This document shows positions 8,280 through 17,562 of a stretch of 64,000 nt of DNA, in pieces. Position 1 is the stretch's first letter, and every line of letters starts with the position of its first letter. The stretch comes from UBA1723 sp045629285. GTDB lineage: Bacteria; Bacteroidota; Bacteroidia; Bacteroidales; Paludibacteraceae. The notes beneath the pieces were generated by a model, which was not told the origin of the DNA, ran no database searches, and saw only the letters and a list, made by a program, of their open reading frames with translations. The stretch lies in assembly GCA_045629285.1 (NCBI GenBank), contig JAZQQY010000014.1:1-64000 (forward strand), read 5' to 3'. The position numbers and the translations under genes were made by a program.

Positions 8280-9393
8280 ATGATTACAATAGACCAACTT
8301 AAAGATGTGTTGGAACGCGAGGACGCGTTGAGGAGGTATCTTTGACATAGATGCCAAGCGTGTGCAGATTGAAGAAGAAGAGATGCGTACGCATGACCCA
8401 AATTTTTGGGAAGATCAGAAGGCAGCAGAAGCCCAGATGAAAAAGGTAAAAGACCTTAAGCGTTGGGTAGAGAAGTACGAAGGCGTGCACAATGCAGCAC
8501 AGGAGGTACAGTTGTCGTTCGACTTCTACAAGGACGAGTTAGTGACAGAAGAAGAAGTTGACCAGGCCTACGAAAAAGCGATGGCTTTAGTTGAAGACCT
8601 AGAGATGCAGAACATGCTTCGTGCCGAGGAAGACAAGATGAGTGCAGTGCTTAAGATTGTTGCCGGAGCAGGAGGTACAGAGGCTCAGGACTGGGCAGAG
8701 ATGCTATTCAGAATGTATCAGCGTTGGGCTGATCGCCAGGGCTATAAGTGTGAGATTTCCAACTATCAGGACGGTGATGAAGCCGGATTGAAGACAGCTA
8801 CAATGAAGATCGAGGGAGATATGGCATACGGATACTTGAAGAGCGAAAACGGAGTACACCGTCTAGTGAGAGTATCCCCTTACAATGCACAAGGTAAGCG
8901 TATGACATCGTTCACATCTGTATTCGTCGTTCCATTGGTAGACGACAGTATCGAGATCGAGATCAACCCAGCAGGTTTGTCTTGGGACACATTCCGTTCA
9001 TCAGGTGCCGGTGGTCAGAACGTCAACAAGGTGGAATCAGGTGTTCGTTTGCACTATAAGTTCCACAATGTATTGACAGACCAGGACGATGAGATCGTAA
9101 TCGAGAATACAGAGACACGTGACCAACCGAAGAACAAGGAGAATGCCTTGCGTTTGTTGAAGTCGCAGTTGTACGATATCGAGTTGGAGAAGCGTCGTCA
9201 GGAGACTGCCAAGATCGAGGCAGGAAAGAAGAAGATCGAGTGGGGAAGCCAGATCCGTAGCTACGTATTCGACGACCGCCGTGTGAAGGATCACCGTACC
9301 GACTACCAGACTTCCAATGTCAACGCCGTAATGGACGGAGACATCGACGGATTCATCAAGGCTTACTTGATGGAGTTCGGTGGAGGAGAGTAA
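8280..9393 (+). CDS. prfB: Peptide chain release factor 2, programmed +1 frameshift
   Basis: The first 21 codons from ATG 8280 end at an in-frame UGA (8343-8345); reading resumes in the +1 frame at GAC 8344 to give about 370 residues. RF2 recognises UGA and UAA stop codons and releases the peptide in the ribosome. The GGQ catalytic motif (SSGAGGQNVNKVES, about residues 244-246) is present, and the recognition loop reads SPYNAQGKRMTSF, with SPY where E. coli RF2 has SPF. The frameshift site is the classical one (separate entry), so this is autoregulation by RF2 level and not a broken gene. Promoter at 8222-8251, terminator at 9456-9506. Confidence 0.95.
8331..8346 (+). promoter_or_regulatory. 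prfB programmed frameshift site
   Basis: AGGAGG followed by TAT and CTT TGA C: an internal Shine-Dalgarno-like sequence three bases before the slippery CTT codon and the UGA stop, with the same spacing as in E. coli prfB. Low RF2 favours slippage from CTT to TTT and synthesis of full-length RF2. Confidence 0.92.
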
Positions 9394-9455
9394 CTTCGTT
9401 TCTGGCTTCAGAGATTTCCAACGGCCGTGGTAACGGTCTGACTCAAGAATAATTG

Positions 9456-9506
9456 CCTAGGGTTGAGCACGTGTCGCAGACACTTGATCGTACCCTAGGT
9501 TTTTTA
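9456..9506 (+). terminator. prfB terminator with nested hairpin
   Basis: Outer stem CCTAGGGT (9456-9463) pairs with ACCCTAGG (9492-9499) and is followed by seven Ts. The enclosed loop holds a second small hairpin, GTGTC GCA GACAC. The large loop is unusual for a plain terminator. Confidence 0.75.
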
Positions 9507-9541
9507 TGACCTTAAAATCAGACAATTTTACCGCCATTCAT

Positions 9542-9570
9542 TTGTTTTTCCAACCAAAAATCTACCTTTG
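9542..9570 (+). promoter_or_regulatory. Promoter of the lipoprotein-hemW operon
   Basis: TTG 9542-9544, 18-bp spacer, TACCTTTG 9563-9570; start codon at 9600. Confidence 0.55.
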
Positions 9571-9599
9571 TATAGTTTTCATCAAAAAGGATATAATAT

Positions 9600-10205
9600 A
9601 TGGTAAAAAAATTATTCATACTGATCATTGCGGCAATTTCTGTCGCACTCGCTTCCTGCAGAGAACAGTTCATCGACGATATTGACAAAACTCCCATCAA
9701 TAAAGAATTGTTGAAAGGCGGATGGCATTTTGACTCGGTTCGTTCCGTGATCAACACTAAAAACGGAAGTATGCAGAACACTGCGGCTAACGTTTGCCAA
9801 AACTTTATGAAAAAGACAATGAGCATCCGCACTCTATATTTCACAGAAGACACCGCTTACTGCATAGTAAATATCGACAATGAAAAAGAGATGACGATCA
9901 GACGCAGCAAATATTCCACCGACTCATCTCACGTTCTTAGTTTCGAGGAAACAGAAAATTTCATCGGCAGCTGGTATCTTCCTTTCTGGTTTATCAAGGA
10001 GCAGACTCCAGACAAAGCAACTTTCTATCTTACAAAAGATGAGATCGTCGTATTGTTGGAGGAGGACGGATCCATACCCCATTCTATCATAGACCGACTT
10101 GAAAGCGGTGCTTGCTACTGCTATTTCAGTCGTTGTGAATATCCTATTTTCGAAGAGATAGACAATGCCGAAAAAGGCATATACTCCACAACAGAATATA
10201 AATAA
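9600..10205 (+). CDS. Lipoprotein of unknown function
   Basis: A 201-residue protein with lipobox VALASC (Cys20). After the Cys comes a short linker and LLKGGWHFDSVRS, a tryptophan-containing opening strand of the kind seen in lipocalin-like Bacteroidales lipoproteins, then alternating strands. The lipocalin comparison is only a suggestion. It ends two bases before the hemW start, so the two genes form an operon and are probably translated together. No link between the lipoprotein and haem handling can be shown from sequence. Confidence 0.6.
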   Translation: MVKKLFILIIAAISVALASCREQFIDDIDKTPINKELLKGGWHFDSVRSVINTKNGSMQNTAANVCQNFMKKTMSIRTLYFTEDTAYCIVNIDNEKEMTIRRSKYSTDSSHVLSFEETENFIGSWYLPFWFIKEQTPDKATFYLTKDEIVVLLEEDGSIPHSIIDRLESGACYCYFSRCEYPIFEEIDNAEKGIYSTTEYK

Positions 10206-10207
10206 CA

Positions 10208-11356
10208 GTGGCCGGCCTGTATATCCATATTCCGCTCTGCACCAAACGTTGCAGCTACTGTGACTTCTTTTCCACCACGCTTCTCAGCAAGCGTGATGAA
10301 CTGATAGTCGCACTTTGCAAGGAGATGAAGATGCGAGCCGACTATCTCCCTGTCGACGAGAATGTGCTTGAGACAATCTATATCGGCGGAGGAACCCCAT
10401 CGCTGCTTTCGCCGACTGAGATCAACAAGCTAATCAATTGTGCATTGGAGACATTCCCTCATATCAGTGTCAGCGACATGGAGATCTCAATGGAGGCTAA
10501 TCCGAATGACTTGTCCGAGGATTATCTCAAAGATTTATCGGCGACAGCAATCAACCGACTAAGCATAGGTTGCCAGACTTTTGACGATGCGACATTAAAG
10601 GTGATCAACCGTCGACATACAGCCAACGAAGCAAGATCGGCTATCGAGAATGCCAGAAAATATGGATTCAACAATATAAGCATCGACTTGATCTATGGAC
10701 TTCCGTCACAAACCATTGATTCCTGGAAAAAAGATGTTGCGACAGCCATATCTCTTTCGCCTAACCATATTTCAGCTTATTGTCTAGAACTGCATGAAGG
10801 ATCTCTACTAACAAAGAAGATCGCAAAGGGCGAACTGACAGCGATGGATGAGTCGGACTGTCTAACGTGTTTCAAACACATACGAGAAGCCACATCATCT
10901 GCCGGTTACGAACATTATGAGATTTCCAACTTTGCGCTCAAAGGATACCGTTCCCGACACAATTCGTCTTATTGGCACGACATCCCATACATAGGAATCG
11001 GCCCGGCAGCACATTCCTACAACGGGATTAGCAGACAATGGAATGTATCTCATTTGCCCAAATACCTGAAGGCAATCAATGAAGGCAAACTGGATGCCGA
11101 GATTGAAGATCTGAACGTCACAGAAAAATATAATGATTATATCTTGACCGCTTTACGCACCAGCGACGGAATAAGTTTCCAATACATTGAAGATAAATTC
11201 GGAAAAGATTTTGTTGAATATGCCAAAGAGGAAGCTACAAGACAAATCATAGAAAATAATGTGGAAATCCACGGAGGCGAATGTCGTCTAACGGAAAAAG
11301 GCATCTTCATTTCAGACACTATTTTCACAGAATTCATTATGGTTGACGATGAGTAA
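10208..11356 (+). CDS. hemW: HemW-like radical SAM haem chaperone
   Basis: A 382-residue radical SAM protein starting at GTG 10208. The cluster-binding motif is CTKRCSYC (Cys11, Cys15, Cys18) followed by DF, and the next conserved block is IGGGTPSLL. Also present are the glycine-rich QTIDSWKKD region and SIDLIYGLPSQT. The length and CxxxCxxC-DF motif place it with HemW (formerly annotated as oxygen-independent coproporphyrinogen oxidase), which transfers haem to respiratory proteins; the longer N-terminus of true HemN is missing. It follows the lipoprotein gene at 2 bp. Confidence 0.88.
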   Translation: MAGLYIHIPLCTKRCSYCDFFSTTLLSKRDELIVALCKEMKMRADYLPVDENVLETIYIGGGTPSLLSPTEINKLINCALETFPHISVSDMEISMEANPNDLSEDYLKDLSATAINRLSIGCQTFDDATLKVINRRHTANEARSAIENARKYGFNNISIDLIYGLPSQTIDSWKKDVATAISLSPNHISAYCLELHEGSLLTKKIAKGELTAMDESDCLTCFKHIREATSSAGYEHYEISNFALKGYRSRHNSSYWHDIPYIGIGPAAHSYNGISRQWNVSHLPKYLKAINEGKLDAEIEDLNVTEKYNDYILTALRTSDGISFQYIEDKFGKDFVEYAKEEATRQIIENNVEIHGGECRLTEKGIFISDTIFTEFIMVDDE

Positions 11357-11403
11357 AAACGAAGTTATCAACAATTTTATCAACAATATTGTAACAACAA
11401 CAT

Positions 11404-11442
11404 AAAAAAGGTTGAAATCTATTTTCTTACAAAACCTTTTTA
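11404..11442 (+). terminator. Probable terminator after hemW
   Basis: AAAAAAGGTT and AACCTTTTT arms with a 17-nt loop; ends in a T-rich stretch. Confidence 0.5.
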
Positions 11443-11458
11443 TATGTTTGGAATTGTA

Positions 11459-11466
11459 TATATTTG
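11459..11466 (+). promoter_or_regulatory. -7 element for the surface-protein operon
   Basis: TATATTTG, matching TAnnTTTG, 79 bp before the ATG at 11546. The -33 TTG is not evident. Confidence 0.45.
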
Positions 11467-11545
11467 TAGCGTCACCTTGGTTTGTGCACATTACAAATTA
11501 GAGGATTTATATTAGAAAAGCATTTAAGAACAAAAACAATTTTGT

Positions 11546-14500
11546 ATGAGAAAACTATCTAACTCACGCAAAACAAGACATATCGTCAAGTTTATTTCGC
11601 TGTGTATCACCTCATTACTCAGCAGTTCGTCTGTATTGGCCCAAACATCGGAAAGGCCACAACTATTTATAGAATGGTCTGACACTACATTTGTTTATGA
11701 TGGGATGCCACATCGACCAACAGCCAGATTTATCGGTCTAGTGGAAGGGAAAGAGGATGTCCATATCGACTCTACCTATTGGGATTATCGTATAGAGTCA
11801 GGAGAATACTATGTAAGTGGAGATCGTTCATCTTTTTATGGAAAAGATCTAGAATACTACGAGATTAAAGCAATTGATTTATATTATAGACCTTTCACAA
11901 TCAACAAAAAGACAGTTAAACTTCCGACTGCAGATTCCACTCCTCTTATATACAATGGGAAAGTGCAGGATTTGATTGTAAATCTTGATGAAGGATCAAT
12001 GATTCTACCTAATGAGGAAATGGCGGTCAATGCTGGATATTACCATCAGGAGGTTAGACTTCTAGACACAAAGAACTACGTTTGGGAGGACGGAACAATA
12101 GAGACAAAGACTGTATTGTTCAACATCCAGCCTCAGGTAGTAAAATTGCCTGTTGTTCCTGAAACAAAATTCATCTATAACGGACAAGTTCAAAAATTCA
12201 CAATTTATCCTGACGATTCGAATTTAGAACGTTATAAAATAGATCCTTTGAATGAATCAGGAGTGAAAATCGACCAATACCTTAGAATTGTAAATCTCAC
12301 AAACGTCGACAACTATATTTGGGAGAACGGTACTGTTGCTCCTTATGCTGTAATGTTTGAAATTCTAGACAAAAGTGTAGATTATCCAAACTTCTTCCAG
12401 CAGGAATTCATATATAGTGGCGACACATTTGCCATCGTAGAAAAAGATCCTAGATATACAGTTGTATATGATCGCTATTCTGAGTTTGGCGATGACATCA
12501 AGAATGTAACTCTATGTGACGCAGGTCAATACCGTGCAACAATATCTTTGACTCCAGGCTGCACATGGAAAAACGGAGACACAAAAAGTCTTAGACTAGA
12601 TGTCCTCGTAAAACCTATGGCGGTAGACAAACCTCTTGATATTCAAGAAAGAGAGTTCACTTATAATGGAGACTTCCACTATTTCGGAATTCCTCAGAAC
12701 GAAGGTTATATAATAGATGGACCTGTAGAGGGCATTGATCCGGGCATCTACAAAACATTTGTCGCATTGAAGCCTAACTATATTTGGGCTGATGGAACAC
12801 AAGATATACTAAGCTACGAGTTCAGAATCGAAAAGACAAAGGTAGCCATTCCGTCGCCGGACAAGACATTGTACATTTACAACGGAGAGCCTCAATTCTA
12901 CAAAATTGAAAAGAATCCTTTGTATTCCGTATACGGCAACGAACGTACAAGTGCAGGAGTATACGAAGTTTCCGTTTCTCTAAATGATTCTCATGTATAT
13001 GAATGGGAAGATGGAACTTCAGACCCTAAGACATATTATTTTAAGATCAACAAAGTTGCAGTCAAAATACCTACATCGGATACAACTCATTTTGTATACA
13101 ACGGCACGGAGCAGTTCTATTCAATCGTACCAAACGATTACTACACTGTATACGGAAACGTAAATATAACAGCTGGCAACCATGAGGTGTCAGTGGACCT
13201 TATCGACACAATCAATTATGCGTGGGAAAACGGTCATGGATCCAACCCTATCGTTTTTGACTTTGTTATCGACAGAGCTAAGGTTGAAATTCCAGCCGCT
13301 GATTCAAGCAAGTTCACTTACAACCAAGGTGCTGTGATGGTATACAACATCACACCTAACGAAAACTATATTGTTTCTGGAAATGCACAAGAAAATGCCG
13401 GCAACCATATCGTCAACGTCATTCTTGCCGATTCTATCAACTACATGTGGGAAGACGGCACTTTGATGCCGAAGGTTTATGAGTTCAATATCGAGAGAGC
13501 TTTGGTCAAACTTCCATACGCGATTAAAGATTCTTTCTCATACGATGGTTTGATCAAGTTGTTTGAAATCGAGCCAAGCTCTTACTATACAATAGAAATC
13601 ACAAACAGTGCTGCTACTGAGGTAGGTGTTTACGAAAGAACAGTTTCTCTAAACAACATCGACAACTACATGTGGGAAGATGGAACTACAGACTCAAAGA
13701 TCATCAAATTCGTGATCAAGGGTGGTGTGGTCGAGTTCCCAACAATAGCAGACATCGATTTTACAGGAGACTCTATCCAGCTTGTTCCTAAAAGCGACTT
13801 CTACACTATCGATGGTGGTGTAGGTTCAGACGCTGGAACTTATATTGTTGTATTGACACTAAATCCTGGCTATGAGTGGGAAGACGGTTCTTCCGCTCCA
13901 AGAGAATTCGCAGTAAAGATCAACCATATCATTGTTGAAGAGCCTGTCGTTAATGCAGGAGAAATCACATACGATGGCAATGCATACGCCATGATCATCC
14001 CTGAGAATCCAGCATACACAATCACAGGTGAGACTAAGGGTATCGAACCTGGTGTTTACACTGCTATTCTGTCGTTGAATCCTAACTATGCATGGGCCGA
14101 CAACACAACTGAGGACAAAGTCTACACAATGACAATCTCAAGAATCAAAGTTGCGATTCCAGAGGTTGACTCTACTCTATTCTTCTACAACCAAGAAGAA
14201 CTTACTTACTATATCGAGGAGAACAACAACTACACAATTGAAGGAAACAAGCAGACAGAAATTGGTCTATACGATGTAGTCGTAACTCTTAATGACACAG
14301 TTTACTACGAGTGGGCTGATTCAACCGTTGCTCCAAAGCACTACGACTTCGAGATCATTGAAAGTGTAGAATTCGACTTTGAGATCAAGACTCCTAACGC
14401 TAGCATTGTTCAGGGTGAGGATTTGACAATCAACCTTGACGTGGACGGCTTGGTTCAGTATTATAAAATCAACTGCGACAAATTGCCAGAGTTGGGCAAC

Positions 14501-15076
14501 GACTCATTGAAGCCATTCAACAGCGACATGCAGTCGATCATTATTCCTACAACAGAGTCTACAACTCCAGGTAAGTACAAGATCAACATCACACTTGCAG
14601 CAGGCAACATTGACACTACATTCTCAGTTGACGTAACAATCAACTATCCTGCATCAGCAATCATCGCATGTTGGAACGATGTGGTCACTGTCGACAAATC
14701 AAAGGTACAGACAACCACATACCAGTGGTACAAGGACGGCAAGATGATTCCAGGAGCAACAAGCCAGTACTACTGCGACAAGGCTGGTCTTTGCGGTTAC
14801 TACTCATGCAAGGTAGACGGCGATTTGTTCGTCGGACCTACATATCTAAACTTCGGACGTCCATTGCGTCTAACTGCTCGTAGCGAGAGCGGAAGAATCA
14901 TTGCAAACGTTTGGGGCAGAACATCGGCAGATGTATTGCTGATGGATATCGGTGGTACTGTAATCGACGCCAAACCAGCTGCAGAGGAGATGACATTCTC
15001 AGTAAAGCCAGGCATCTATGTACTAACACTTGAGGGTACAGATCAGAGTGTCAAGGTGATTGTTAACAAGAAATGA
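11546..15076 (+). CDS. Large repeat-built surface protein with type IX sorting tail
   Basis: A 1176-residue secreted protein. Signal peptide at about residues 1-33 (SSSSVLAQ). It then has an N-terminal divergent unit plus about 11 tandem units of about 75 residues with a common plan: hydrophobic start (KVAIP, VKLP), YNGE/YDG, NPxYxVYGN, AGVYEVSVSLND, YxWEDGT, then F.I. This resembles the Ig-like MBG/bacterial Ig families of adhesins. After about residue 950 there is a beta-rich region, an Ig-like segment (TYQWYKDGKMIPGATS..YSCKV), and a C-terminal domain of type IX form (DVLLMDIGGTVID..SVKPGIYVLTLE..VKVIVNKK). It is expected to be exported by SprA. Its stop overlaps the start of the next gene by 4 bp. 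Confidence 0.8.
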   Translation: MRKLSNSRKTRHIVKFISLCITSLLSSSSVLAQTSERPQLFIEWSDTTFVYDGMPHRPTARFIGLVEGKEDVHIDSTYWDYRIESGEYYVSGDRSSFYGKDLEYYEIKAIDLYYRPFTINKKTVKLPTADSTPLIYNGKVQDLIVNLDEGSMILPNEEMAVNAGYYHQEVRLLDTKNYVWEDGTIETKTVLFNIQPQVVKLPVVPETKFIYNGQVQKFTIYPDDSNLERYKIDPLNESGVKIDQYLRIVNLTNVDNYIWENGTVAPYAVMFEILDKSVDYPNFFQQEFIYSGDTFAIVEKDPRYTVVYDRYSEFGDDIKNVTLCDAGQYRATISLTPGCTWKNGDTKSLRLDVLVKPMAVDKPLDIQEREFTYNGDFHYFGIPQNEGYIIDGPVEGIDPGIYKTFVALKPNYIWADGTQDILSYEFRIEKTKVAIPSPDKTLYIYNGEPQFYKIEKNPLYSVYGNERTSAGVYEVSVSLNDSHVYEWEDGTSDPKTYYFKINKVAVKIPTSDTTHFVYNGTEQFYSIVPNDYYTVYGNVNITAGNHEVSVDLIDTINYAWENGHGSNPIVFDFVIDRAKVEIPAADSSKFTYNQGAVMVYNITPNENYIVSGNAQENAGNHIVNVILADSINYMWEDGTLMPKVYEFNIERALVKLPYAIKDSFSYDGLIKLFEIEPSSYYTIEITNSAATEVGVYERTVSLNNIDNYMWEDGTTDSKIIKFVIKGGVVEFPTIADIDFTGDSIQLVPKSDFYTIDGGVGSDAGTYIVVLTLNPGYEWEDGSSAPREFAVKINHIIVEEPVVNAGEITYDGNAYAMIIPENPAYTITGETKGIEPGVYTAILSLNPNYAWADNTTEDKVYTMTISRIKVAIPEVDSTLFFYNQEELTYYIEENNNYTIEGNKQTEIGLYDVVVTLNDTVYYEWADSTVAPKHYDFEIIESVEFDFEIKTPNASIVQGEDLTINLDVDGLVQYYKINCDKLPELGNDSLKPFNSDMQSIIIPTTESTTPGKYKINITLAAGNIDTTFSVDVTINYPASAIIACWNDVVTVDKSKVQTTTYQWYKDGKMIPGATSQYYCDKAGLCGYYSCKVDGDLFVGPTYLNFGRPLRLTARSESGRIIANVWGRTSADVLLMDIGGTVIDAKPAAEEMTFSVKPGIYVLTLEGTDQSVKVIVNKK

Positions 15077-16941
15077 GACTATTGAATATGAAAAATAATA
15101 TAAGCATAACAACATTGGCGTTACTTACTGCAGCAAGCAGTATCTCAGCGCAGGAGAAGTCGGCAAATGCTTCTACTATCGAGCCACAAAGCGCTGCTTC
15201 TACACAGGAGGTCACAGCAGAGGCGCCAGAAAGAAATGACGTTATTCTTCCGTTGTGGGAGCCTCAGAACAAATATCTGAGCATTTCACTTGGAGCCGGC
15301 ATCAACGACTTGACATACAAACTAAGTATTGGCGATCGTACTCTTGCACCGGGCGGAGTATTCAATATGGACTACAACATCTTCGTCAACCAGAACTGGG
15401 GATTATCATTCGGAGCTGGAGTCGCTTTGTATAATTCTAAGTCGACAATCAACAATAAATACAAGTCGACAGTCAAGATTCCTTTGACATACTCAAATGC
15501 AGAATCTAAAATTGAAGAGAGTGATTTCTATACTGATTTTGTAGACTGGGAGGAAAAGCAGAGATGCATCGCATTGGAGACTCCGATCGGAGCTCTTTAC
15601 AGAAGAAACTTGAAGAGCAACATGACTCTACTTGCTGGAGCAGGAGCACACTTGTCTTATCCGGTAAAGACGACTTACAGAGTTGTCGGAGGAAAGCGTG
15701 TCACAACCGGACACATCGGAAGTGCAGATGTCAATTTTGATTCGGATCTTCCACAACACGGTTATACTACAAACAATTCTCGTCCAGAGGGGACAACTGA
15801 GACAAAACACTTCTCAGCAGGAGTTTACGCCGATGTAAATCTTGTTCACAGAGCCAACAAAGTAGATTTCTTCTACGGAATCTATGGAACATTCGGTTTG
15901 TTGAACATCACCAACAACAGCGACAAAACATTATCCGACAGCAGAGAGTATTGCGGAGTATTGGCATCAAACGTTGCAAGCGACGTGACTCTTCGTTCTG
16001 CAGGTGTAAGAGTCGGTGTTAAGATTCCTTGCCCAAGATTGAGAGATGAGGACAACGACGGTGTATTCGACAAATTTGATAAATGTCCTGGCACACCATC
16101 TGTTGCGACAGTCGACACTTGCGGTTGTCCAATCGACACTGATAAGGATAGTGTTCCAGATTATTTGGATAAGTGTCCGAACACACCAGCAGGAATTGCA
16201 GTCGACTCTGTAGGATGTCCTATAGATTCAGACAACGACGGAGTTCCAGATTACCTAGACAAGTGTCCTAACACGCCATACAAGATTGCAGTCGATGCAA
16301 ACGGTTGTCCATTCGACACAGACGGCGACGGTGTTCCTGATTATCTCGACAAGTGTCTTGATACTCCAGCCGGAACAAGAGTCGATGCAAACGGTTGTCC
16401 TCTTGACGCAGACGGCGATGGTGTCGACGACCTTAAGGATGAATGTCCTGACACACCGGAAGGAGTCAAGGTTGATGAAAAGGGTTGTCCTGTAGATTCT
16501 GACGGCGACGGAATTGCCGACTATCTAGACAAGTGTCCATCGATAGCAGGATCGCCAAAGAACAACGGTTGCCCTGAGATTTCCGCAAAGGTTCAGGCAG
16601 TGTTCAAGCAGGCTATGCGCGGAATTCAGTTCGAGACTAGCAAGGCTGTCATCAAGAAAGCTTCTTACACTGTTCTTAACAAGGTTGTGAAGGTGATGAA
16701 AGACAATCCAAGCTACAAGCTATACATTTCCGGCCATACCGACAACGTAGGTAACGCAGCCAACAACATGAAACTTTCTAGAGAACGTGCGGCAGCGGTT
16801 GCCAGCTACATCACTAAGAAGGGAATCAAGGCCGACCGATTGAGAAGCGACGGATGGGGTGATACCAAACCGGTTGCCTCAAACAAAACAGAAAAAGGAA
16901 GAAAACTTAACCGAAGAGTTGATTTCGAAGTTGAGTTCTAA
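15073..16941 (+). CDS. OmpA-family outer-membrane protein with thrombospondin type 3 repeats
   Basis: A 622-residue protein: signal peptide ending SSISAQ, a beta-barrel-like region (about residues 65-315), six or seven calcium-binding TSP3 repeats (about 320-500; units such as DTDGDGVPDYLDKCPNTP), and a C-terminal OmpA peptidoglycan-binding domain (SGHTDNVGNAANN..SRERAAAVASYI..GWGDTKP..NRRVDFEVEF). It should anchor the outer membrane to the wall and project a Ca2+-stabilised stalk. ATG 15073 forms an ATGA overlap with the preceding stop; ATG 15088 is a plausible alternative that gives a cleaner signal peptide. The tight coupling to the repeat protein suggests a joint surface structure. Confidence 0.85.
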   Translation: MRLLNMKNNISITTLALLTAASSISAQEKSANASTIEPQSAASTQEVTAEAPERNDVILPLWEPQNKYLSISLGAGINDLTYKLSIGDRTLAPGGVFNMDYNIFVNQNWGLSFGAGVALYNSKSTINNKYKSTVKIPLTYSNAESKIEESDFYTDFVDWEEKQRCIALETPIGALYRRNLKSNMTLLAGAGAHLSYPVKTTYRVVGGKRVTTGHIGSADVNFDSDLPQHGYTTNNSRPEGTTETKHFSAGVYADVNLVHRANKVDFFYGIYGTFGLLNITNNSDKTLSDSREYCGVLASNVASDVTLRSAGVRVGVKIPCPRLRDEDNDGVFDKFDKCPGTPSVATVDTCGCPIDTDKDSVPDYLDKCPNTPAGIAVDSVGCPIDSDNDGVPDYLDKCPNTPYKIAVDANGCPFDTDGDGVPDYLDKCLDTPAGTRVDANGCPLDADGDGVDDLKDECPDTPEGVKVDEKGCPVDSDGDGIADYLDKCPSIAGSPKNNGCPEISAKVQAVFKQAMRGIQFETSKAVIKKASYTVLNKVVKVMKDNPSYKLYISGHTDNVGNAANNMKLSRERAAAVASYITKKGIKADRLRSDGWGDTKPVASNKTEKGRKLNRRVDFEVEF

Positions 16942-16945
16942 CAAT

Positions 16946-16974
16946 AAAGAGACGGTGTTCGCATCGTCTCTTTT
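16946..16974 (+). terminator. Rho-independent terminator
   Basis: Arms AAAGAGACG and CGTCTCTTT around a short loop, followed by Ts. The arms resemble the dispersed GAGACG/CGTCTC hairpins. Confidence 0.8.
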
Positions 16975-17027
16975 CTTTTTCCATCAATTTATCATTTGGC
17001 ATTTAGTATTTCTAATTTAATTATACC

Positions 17028-17035
17028 TATCTTTG
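17028..17035 (+). promoter_or_regulatory. -7 element of the coaD operon
   Basis: TATCTTTG, 26 bp before ATG 17062. It lies inside the longer upstream reading and supports the shorter start. Confidence 0.5.
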
Positions 17036-17061
17036 TAGGGAATAAAAACAGATATTTTCAA

Positions 17062-17559
17062 ATGGTAAGAGCAATATTTCCAGGCAGTTTCGACCCGCTA
17101 ACTCTTGGTCACTACTCAGTTGTAAAAAGAGCACTTTCATTCGTTGACGAAGTGATTATCGCCATCGGTGTGAACGAGTCAAAACGCCCGTTCTTTGATA
17201 CAGAAGCTAGAAAAAGAATAATCGAAGAGACATTCAAGAATGAGCCTCGTGTAAAAGTGGCGACATACGACTGCTTGACTGTTGATTTTGCAAAGCAGGT
17301 AGGTGCGACTATCATACTTCGTGGAATCCGTGCGGTTGCTGATTTCGAGTATGAGAAGACAGTTGCCGATGCCAACCGTCAGATTTCTGGAATCGACACT
17401 ATCCTACTCTTCACAGAGCCGCAGCACTCGTTCATCAGTTCTACCGTCGTACGCGATATCCTTCGCTACGGAAAAGACCCTAAGGACATGTTGCCTCCAG
17501 GAATTGACCTGCAGTCGATTCTAGAATTTAAAAACGAGCATAAAGACCTAATTTGCTAA
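17062..17559 (+). CDS. coaD: Phosphopantetheine adenylyltransferase
   Basis: A 165-residue enzyme that joins ATP and 4'-phosphopantetheine to make dephospho-CoA, the penultimate step of coenzyme A synthesis, in the cytoplasm. The N-terminal nucleotidyltransferase motif is GSFDPLTLGH (residues 8-17), and the second signature, FISSTVVRDI, is near residue 130. The start at 17062 fits the family; the upstream reading from 16996 is not conserved. It is followed three bases later by the calcium ATPase gene, so the two are co-transcribed. Confidence 0.95.
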   Translation: MVRAIFPGSFDPLTLGHYSVVKRALSFVDEVIIAIGVNESKRPFFDTEARKRIIEETFKNEPRVKVATYDCLTVDFAKQVGATIILRGIRAVADFEYEKTVADANRQISGIDTILLFTEPQHSFISSTVVRDILRYGKDPKDMLPPGIDLQSILEFKNEHKDLIC

Positions 17560-17562
17560 GAT

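Noticed and set aside
8280..8345. prfB looked like a gene broken by an early in-frame stop
   Set aside because: The stop is the UGA of the classical programmed frameshift, with AGGAGG and CTTTGAC in the correct spacing.
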